Assembly (NCBI RefSeq): GCF_014672715.2 | Contig: NZ_CP058566.2 | Span: 496,001-560,000, forward strand | Reading direction: 5' to 3' | Length of the DNA stretch: 64,000 nt | DNA from: Dehalogenimonas etheniformans | Lineage (GTDB): Bacteria; Chloroflexota; Dehalococcoidia; Dehalococcoidales; Dehalococcoidaceae | Part shown: positions 59,533 through 64,000 of the stretch, in pieces | Layout of the letters: every line of letters starts with the position of its first letter | Numbering within the stretch: the first letter of the stretch is position 1 | Notes under the pieces: generated by a model | Told to the model about the DNA's origin: nothing | The model's input: only the letters and a program-made list of their open reading frames with translations | Databases searched by the model: none | Program-made: the position numbers and the translations under genes

Positions 59533-60642
59533 TTAAGTGGATTCCACCAGGTTGTTTGGAATGATCCTGATAACGCGGTCATCGCCGGTAAGTGGGATGC
59601 CCCGGCCGTCGCGATTGTTGGTCATGATATAAAGGAGGTCGTCCGGTCCCGCCGTGGCGTCTCTTAGCCTGCCGAAATTTCCGTTCAGGTACCGGGTGAT
59701 GGTTCCGGTAGCCATGTCATATTTGAAAAGGCTCTGGCTTTCGAGTCCCGCAAAGTACAATGATCCATTTAGAATGGTCAACCCGGAGGGAGCCCAGGTC
59801 ACATTCCCGCTGGCTAGAACGGGAGGAGTCATGCCGGGGGCGGTTTCACTTCCCCGGACTAAAGGCCAGCCGTAATTCTTTCCGGCCTCGATGAGATTAA
59901 TCTCATCCTGGGCGCTTTGTCCGTGCTCGGTTTCCCACAGCCGACCCTGATTATCCCATACCAGCCCTTCCGGATTGCGATGCCCGTAGGAATAAATGGC
60001 TGAGTTGGGGAAAGGATTGGTTGCCGGGATCGCGCCGTCGTCATTGAGACGGAGAATTTTTCCCGCGAGCGAGTTAAGGTCCTGGGCTAAATTATCGTTG
60101 CCGGTTTCCCCGACGCAGATATAAAGCATCCCATCAGGACCGAATTTGATGCGCCCGCCGTCATGGATATTGCCGCCGGGAATGCCTTCGATGATAACGG
60201 TGTGATCGGAAAACGAAGTACCTTGCATAGTATAACGGACGACACGGTTAGCCAGACCGGTACCGGATTGGTAGGTATAGTAGAAATAGATCCAACCGTT
60301 AGTCGCGAACTGTGGATGAAGCACCATGCCGAGCAGGCCGCCTTCACCCACCGTAGCTACATCGGTGAAGGTCAAAACAGGTTGGCTTTGAAGCGTCCCG
60401 CCGGGATCAATAGTCCTCACCGTTCCGGGGCGTTCCGTGAGCAAGATGCTGTTGTCAGGCAAAAAGGCCATTTCCCAGGGAATATCCAGGTTCTCTGCGA
60501 TGGAGGAGGTTGGGGGCGGGACCGTGCGTCGGCCAAGGTAATCCCAATACAGGAATCCGCCAAAAACAAGGGCGGCGACGATCAACAATGCGATAATAAT
60601 ACGGTTTCTAGACAAACGAGTGTGATGCTCCCTTCGGTTCAT
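59533..60642 (-). CDS. PQQ-dependent sugar dehydrogenase (soluble GDH/Ylii type)
   Basis: A membrane-tethered beta-propeller enzyme that oxidises sugars with PQQ. The N-terminal helix (NRIIIALLIVAALVFGGFLYW) is followed by IPWEMAFLPDNSILLTERPG, NIHDGGRIKFGPDGMLYICV, SYGHRNPEGLVWDNQGRLWE and EHGQSAQDEINLIEAGKNYG, which hold the family His/Asp residues. No PQQ synthesis genes lie in the window, so cofactor supply is open. Confidence 0.88.
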   Translation of the reverse strand: MNRREHHTRLSRNRIIIALLIVAALVFGGFLYWDYLGRRTVPPPTSSIAENLDIPWEMAFLPDNSILLTERPGTVRTIDPGGTLQSQPVLTFTDVATVGEGGLLGMVLHPQFATNGWIYFYYTYQSGTGLANRVVRYTMQGTSFSDHTVIIEGIPGGNIHDGGRIKFGPDGMLYICVGETGNDNLAQDLNSLAGKILRLNDDGAIPATNPFPNSAIYSYGHRNPEGLVWDNQGRLWETEHGQSAQDEINLIEAGKNYGWPLVRGSETAPGMTPPVLASGNVTWAPSGLTILNGSLYFAGLESQSLFKYDMATGTITRYLNGNFGRLRDATAGPDDLLYIMTNNRDGRGIPLTGDDRVIRIIPNNLVEST

Positions 60643-60756
60643 TATAGGGCGTTAGAGCCAGAGATGGAATCTAACTGATTGCGAGACGCCCGCTATTTAT
60701 TTGGTGTCGGGTGATTGGGATTCTTCGCTGCGCTCAGAAAGACAGGCTGTGGGGGT

Positions 60757-63249
60757 CTAACTCCACTCCCCTGTCTGCGGCCAGATGCGGATTAGTTCGT
60801 CGTATAGGGCGCGATGTTCAGGTTTTTTCAGTCCCGGATCTTCCTGGAAGAGCCGGGTGGCTTCTTCACGCGCCATTTCCAGGATCGGGACATCGGAAAG
60901 CTTGGCCATTTTCAAGTCGGGCAAACCAGATTGGCGGGTGCCGAAGAATTCTCCAGGGCCTCGAAGCTTTAGATCTTCTTCAGCGAGAATGAAGCCATCC
61001 TGGGTTTTCTCGATCACTGAAAGGCGGGCGTTGGCAACCTCGGACGGATTTTCGGCCAAAAGCATGCAGTAGCTTTGTTCCGTGCCCCGGCCGACGCGGC
61101 CGCGGAATTGGTGAAGCTGTGAAAGACCAAAACGGTCGGCGGACTCGATCAGCATCACGGTGGCATTCGGAACATCGATGCCGACCTCGATGACCGGCGT
61201 TGAAACCAGGATGTCCAGTTTCCCTGCGCTGAAGGCTCCCATGACCGAATCCTTTTCAACCGCCGGCATCCTGCCGTGGAGCAGTCCAAGCTTGAAGTCC
61301 GGGAAGACGTCCTGTTTCAGGTTTTCATACTCGGCGGTTGCCGCCCTGGCCTGCACTGCCTCTGATTCTTCGACCAACGGGCAGATGATGAAAGCCTGCT
61401 GTTTCAGGTCTACCTGTTTCCTGATGAAGGCATAGGCGCTGGCGCGCTGTTCAGGTTTCAGCCACCGGGTTTTGATAGTCTGGCGGCCGGGCGGCAGTTC
61501 GTTGATGACCGAAAGGTCGAGATCCCCGTAAAGGGTCAGGGCGAGGGTGCGAGGAATCGGAGTTGCGGTCATGACAAGGATATGGGGATTGGTACCTTTC
61601 TGGCGCAGACTGAGTCTTTGCTCAACCCCAAACCGGTGCTGTTCGTCGATCACCGCAAGCCCCAATATCTTGAATTTAACATCCTTCTGGATGAGAGCGT
61701 GGGTGCCTATTACCAGATCGATGTCACCATTCTTGATTCTGCCGCGAATCGCGGTTTTTCCCGATTCCTTGGCATCACCGATGAGGAGAGCCACGGACAG
61801 GGGGCGGTCGGGTAAGATTCCGATATAGCTGGTGACTCCTTCGGTTATCTGTTTTTCAGTCGACAGGAGCTCAAGCATCCTAGTCAGAGATCGGAAATGC
61901 TGCTCCGCAAGGATTTCCGTCGGCGCCATGAAGGCAGCCTGGAATCCGGCGGCAACCGCCATCAGAATGGCAGCTGTAGCCACTACCGTCTTGCCAGAGC
62001 CGACTTCACCCTGTAACAGGCGGCTCATAGCCTCGGTGCGTTTCAGGTCTGCCAGGATCTCGTTGAGCGACTTCTGCTGAGCGCCGGTGAGGCTAAAGGA
62101 CAGCGATTTAAGAAACCTATCGAATAATGTTTTATCGGTGGGGATAGCCGAAGCCGGTTGTGAATGTTGCCAGGCACGTTTTCGAGCTAATACTCCTAAT
62201 TGCAGAAAGAAGAGTTCATCGAAAGCAAGGCGAACCCGCGCGGCATTTTTTGAGAGCTCGTCCTCCGGGAAATGTGCGTGGGAGATTGCGGACGGGAGAT
62301 CTGTAAGACCACGACGCTGCCTGATTGTGGAAGGCAGATAATCAGACAGAGACCCTGAGAACCCATCCACCACCTCTTTCATCAATTTCCGAACCGCGCG
62401 CGGGAACAAGCCTGCGGTCAGGGGGTAAACCGGCACTAACCGCCCGGTGTGAACCAATTCCTTTTCCTCGAGTTTTTCCCATTCAGGCGACTCGAAGACC
62501 AGCCTACCCTTCCAATCGCTGACCCGGCCGCTGATGACCACTCTGTCGCCGTTGTGGAGTTGCTTCACAAGGTAGGGGTTGTTGAACCACAATGCCCGGA
62601 TGTTACCCGTTTCGTCCCCCAGGATGGCTTCTGTGGAGCGCCGGCCGCCCGGCGTGGTCAACCGCACCTCCCAGATGTTGGCCACGATGGTCTGATCGGG
62701 TCCGGGGAGGAGAGAGGAAATCTTCGCCGTTTGAGAATAATCGACATGCCGCGTGGGGAAATGATAAAGAAGGTCACGGATACCAGTGATGCCCAACTTT
62801 TTGTACTTGGCGGCGGTGGCTTCGCTTATGCCTTTCAACGTGGTGACCGGCAATGATAGTGAAGATGGGGGAGCGGCCGGCGCCTTCGACTTCGGGGCTT
62901 TTTTCTTGTAGATGGCGGAGGGTTCGGCAATCTGAGGCGGCTCCATATCGACCGGTTTGGATAGCCCCGATTTTACTCCAACCGAAGTAGGGGTTCGAAA
63001 TTCTTCTACAAAGGATAGGAGATTTTCAATACTTAACCGACGGTCGGCGATCGCTTTTAAGGCATAGTCGAAATCGCCGATGTAACTGTTAAATTTGGTT
63101 AAACGAGTCTTGTCAGAGATGGAGGTAGCGACTTCAGCAGCCCAATTTGCCAGGAATTTATCAAATCCGCCGATGACAGCGGTATTCTGGAACCCTTTTT
63201 TCTTTTCTAAAGCAATTACAGCGTGGAGCCGCTCGATTGGTAAGGACAT
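60757..63249 (-). CDS. recG: ATP-dependent DNA helicase RecG
   Basis: Branch-migrating helicase for Holliday junctions and stalled forks. The 830-residue protein has an extended N-terminus, then the wedge (GITGIRDLLYHFPTRHVDYS), Walker A LLQGEVGSGKTVVATAA, DEQHRFG (box II), and FRGRVGRGTEQSYCMLL plus a TRG-like end (QSGLPDLKMAKLSD). The extra 130 N-terminal residues precede the wedge. Confidence 0.96.
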   Translation of the reverse strand: MSLPIERLHAVIALEKKKGFQNTAVIGGFDKFLANWAAEVATSISDKTRLTKFNSYIGDFDYALKAIADRRLSIENLLSFVEEFRTPTSVGVKSGLSKPVDMEPPQIAEPSAIYKKKAPKSKAPAAPPSSLSLPVTTLKGISEATAAKYKKLGITGIRDLLYHFPTRHVDYSQTAKISSLLPGPDQTIVANIWEVRLTTPGGRRSTEAILGDETGNIRALWFNNPYLVKQLHNGDRVVISGRVSDWKGRLVFESPEWEKLEEKELVHTGRLVPVYPLTAGLFPRAVRKLMKEVVDGFSGSLSDYLPSTIRQRRGLTDLPSAISHAHFPEDELSKNAARVRLAFDELFFLQLGVLARKRAWQHSQPASAIPTDKTLFDRFLKSLSFSLTGAQQKSLNEILADLKRTEAMSRLLQGEVGSGKTVVATAAILMAVAAGFQAAFMAPTEILAEQHFRSLTRMLELLSTEKQITEGVTSYIGILPDRPLSVALLIGDAKESGKTAIRGRIKNGDIDLVIGTHALIQKDVKFKILGLAVIDEQHRFGVEQRLSLRQKGTNPHILVMTATPIPRTLALTLYGDLDLSVINELPPGRQTIKTRWLKPEQRASAYAFIRKQVDLKQQAFIICPLVEESEAVQARAATAEYENLKQDVFPDFKLGLLHGRMPAVEKDSVMGAFSAGKLDILVSTPVIEVGIDVPNATVMLIESADRFGLSQLHQFRGRVGRGTEQSYCMLLAENPSEVANARLSVIEKTQDGFILAEEDLKLRGPGEFFGTRQSGLPDLKMAKLSDVPILEMAREEATRLFQEDPGLKKPEHRALYDELIRIWPQTGEWS

Positions 63250-63350
63250 TTGACCTATATTATAGCGGAAAAAGCGGAGCTAAGCACTAAAAACCAAACT
63301 GTCAATAATACGAGGATAGAGTCCGATACTTAGGCTAGAACTCAATTCGG

Positions 63351-64000
63351 CTAAGCCTTGCCCATTACCGAGACCGAAATCACATTCGGCCCCATATAGC
63401 AGCCCAAGACCGGGCTGAATGTGGTCAGATAGATATTTTCCCTAGGATATATGGCTCCGAGTCTTTCGATTAAAGCATCCGCCATGTCGGGCGTAGTGGC
63501 ATATTCTACGGCCATCTCGTCAATTCGCTTGTGGCTGGCGGCAAAATTGTATAGCACGTCGATCCCGGCTTTCATGGTCCGGACTTGGGTCAAAGGAGAT
63601 ACTTCGCCGTCTTTGGTGGTTAGAACCGGCTTTACAGAAAGCAACACTCCTAAAAAACCCTTGGCCTTGCCAATTCGCCCCCCGCGGGCAAGGTATTTAA
63701 GAGTATCGAACGCCACGACAGGTTTGATATCAGCGACGCGGCTTTGCACGGCTTTTTTGAGGTCTGCAAGAGACATCCCTGAGGAAGCCTGCTTGGAAGC
63801 CCATATCGCCAAAATCCCCAGCGCTGCCGCGGTGGATTCCGAATCGATGACTTCAATGTTACATTCCGCTTTTACCATTTGTGTCGCTGATAACGCAGAA
63901 TCGTAAGTTCCGGAGAGCTTTTTGGAGATTGTGAGAACCATGACTTCATGAGTCTCGGCGCATAATTTTTTGTAGACGCTGGCAAAGGCGTTTGGGGAGG
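63351..64000 (-). CDS. DegV-family fatty-acid-binding protein (N-terminus outside window)
   Basis: Members bind fatty acids and feed the FakA kinase. The visible 216 residues read PPNAFASVYKKLCAETHEVM, then TISKKLSGTYDSALSAT (fatty-acid contact Ser), SMGAxx-like VIDSESTAAALGILA, and FDTLKYLARGGRIGKAKGFL near the C-terminus. The frame stays open past base 64000, so the N-terminal part is missing. Confidence 0.9.
   Translation of the reverse strand, partial: SPNAFASVYKKLCAETHEVMVLTISKKLSGTYDSALSATQMVKAECNIEVIDSESTAAALGILAIWASKQASSGMSLADLKKAVQSRVADIKPVVAFDTLKYLARGGRIGKAKGFLGVLLSVKPVLTTKDGEVSPLTQVRTMKAGIDVLYNFAASHKRIDEMAVEYATTPDMADALIERLGAIYPRENIYLTTFSPVLGCYMGPNVISVSVMGKA

Noticed and set aside
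1-64000. CRISPR arrays, tRNA and rRNA genes, and insertion sequences with a transposase
   Set aside because: None was recognised on reading both strands; a search tool could still find a diverged tRNA.

Overview
The window looks like part of a Dehalococcoidia (Chloroflexota) chromosome, probably Dehalogenimonas-like. This is inferred from gene content: an Ech-type hydrogenase operon, a radical SAM/DUF4070-type protein, YtxH and baeRF genes, and moderately high GC. No rRNA or tRNA gene and no CRISPR array was seen. Genes are packed tightly on both strands. The window cuts mutS at the left edge and a degV-type gene at the right edge.

Region by region. 1-3.6 kb: a leftward thiamine operon. A TPP riboswitch precedes an AIR-synthase/HypE-like gene, then thiE, then mutS. 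3.6-6.4 kb: a baeRF-type protein diverges from three tandem YtxH genes. 6.4-7.5 kb: a GNAT gene and a glutaredoxin-PDZ gene. The latter has an in-frame TGA at the first redox Cys position, followed by a hairpin that fits a bacterial SECIS element, so it is a candidate selenoprotein. 7.6-19 kb: housekeeping and stress genes (CDF transporter, two-component pair, TerC, TfoX, AAC(3), Tag glycosylase, M29 peptidase, CrcB/DUF190). 19-27 kb: a HTH-receiver fusion with a PAS histidine kinase, then cinA, rph, proA and a radical SAM protein.

27.3-36.9 kb is the most striking block: one leftward operon with a good sigma-70-like promoter. It encodes all six Ech-type group 4 [NiFe] hydrogenase modules (NuoL, H, B, C, D and I-like), a NuoE/NuoF/HoxU-type NADH module and a Rieske protein. 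Its NuoC module is fused to a GltD/NfnB-like flavoprotein that has lost its NAD(P)H-binding insert. A hydrogenase maturation protease lies 2.4 kb beyond the promoter on the other strand.

41.8-46.4 kb: an SOS-type mutasome operon (imuB, a small linked gene, dnaE2) with a LexA-like box upstream. 46.7-48.3 kb: a HAD phosphatase reading frame that runs through a palindromic repeat into hicB, then hicA and a HTH protein. 51-55 kb: uvrC preceded by four small, AT-rich unknown genes. uvrC and these genes are each preceded by a copy of the same extended -10 promoter with a C-rich upstream stretch, and two copies retain remnants of the uvrC 5' coding end. 55-64 kb: an atypical dcd/dut-family gene, DUF5946, an acyl-CoA dehydrogenase, a palindrome-rich gap with its own promoter, argS, a PQQ-type sugar dehydrogenase, recG and the degV fragment.
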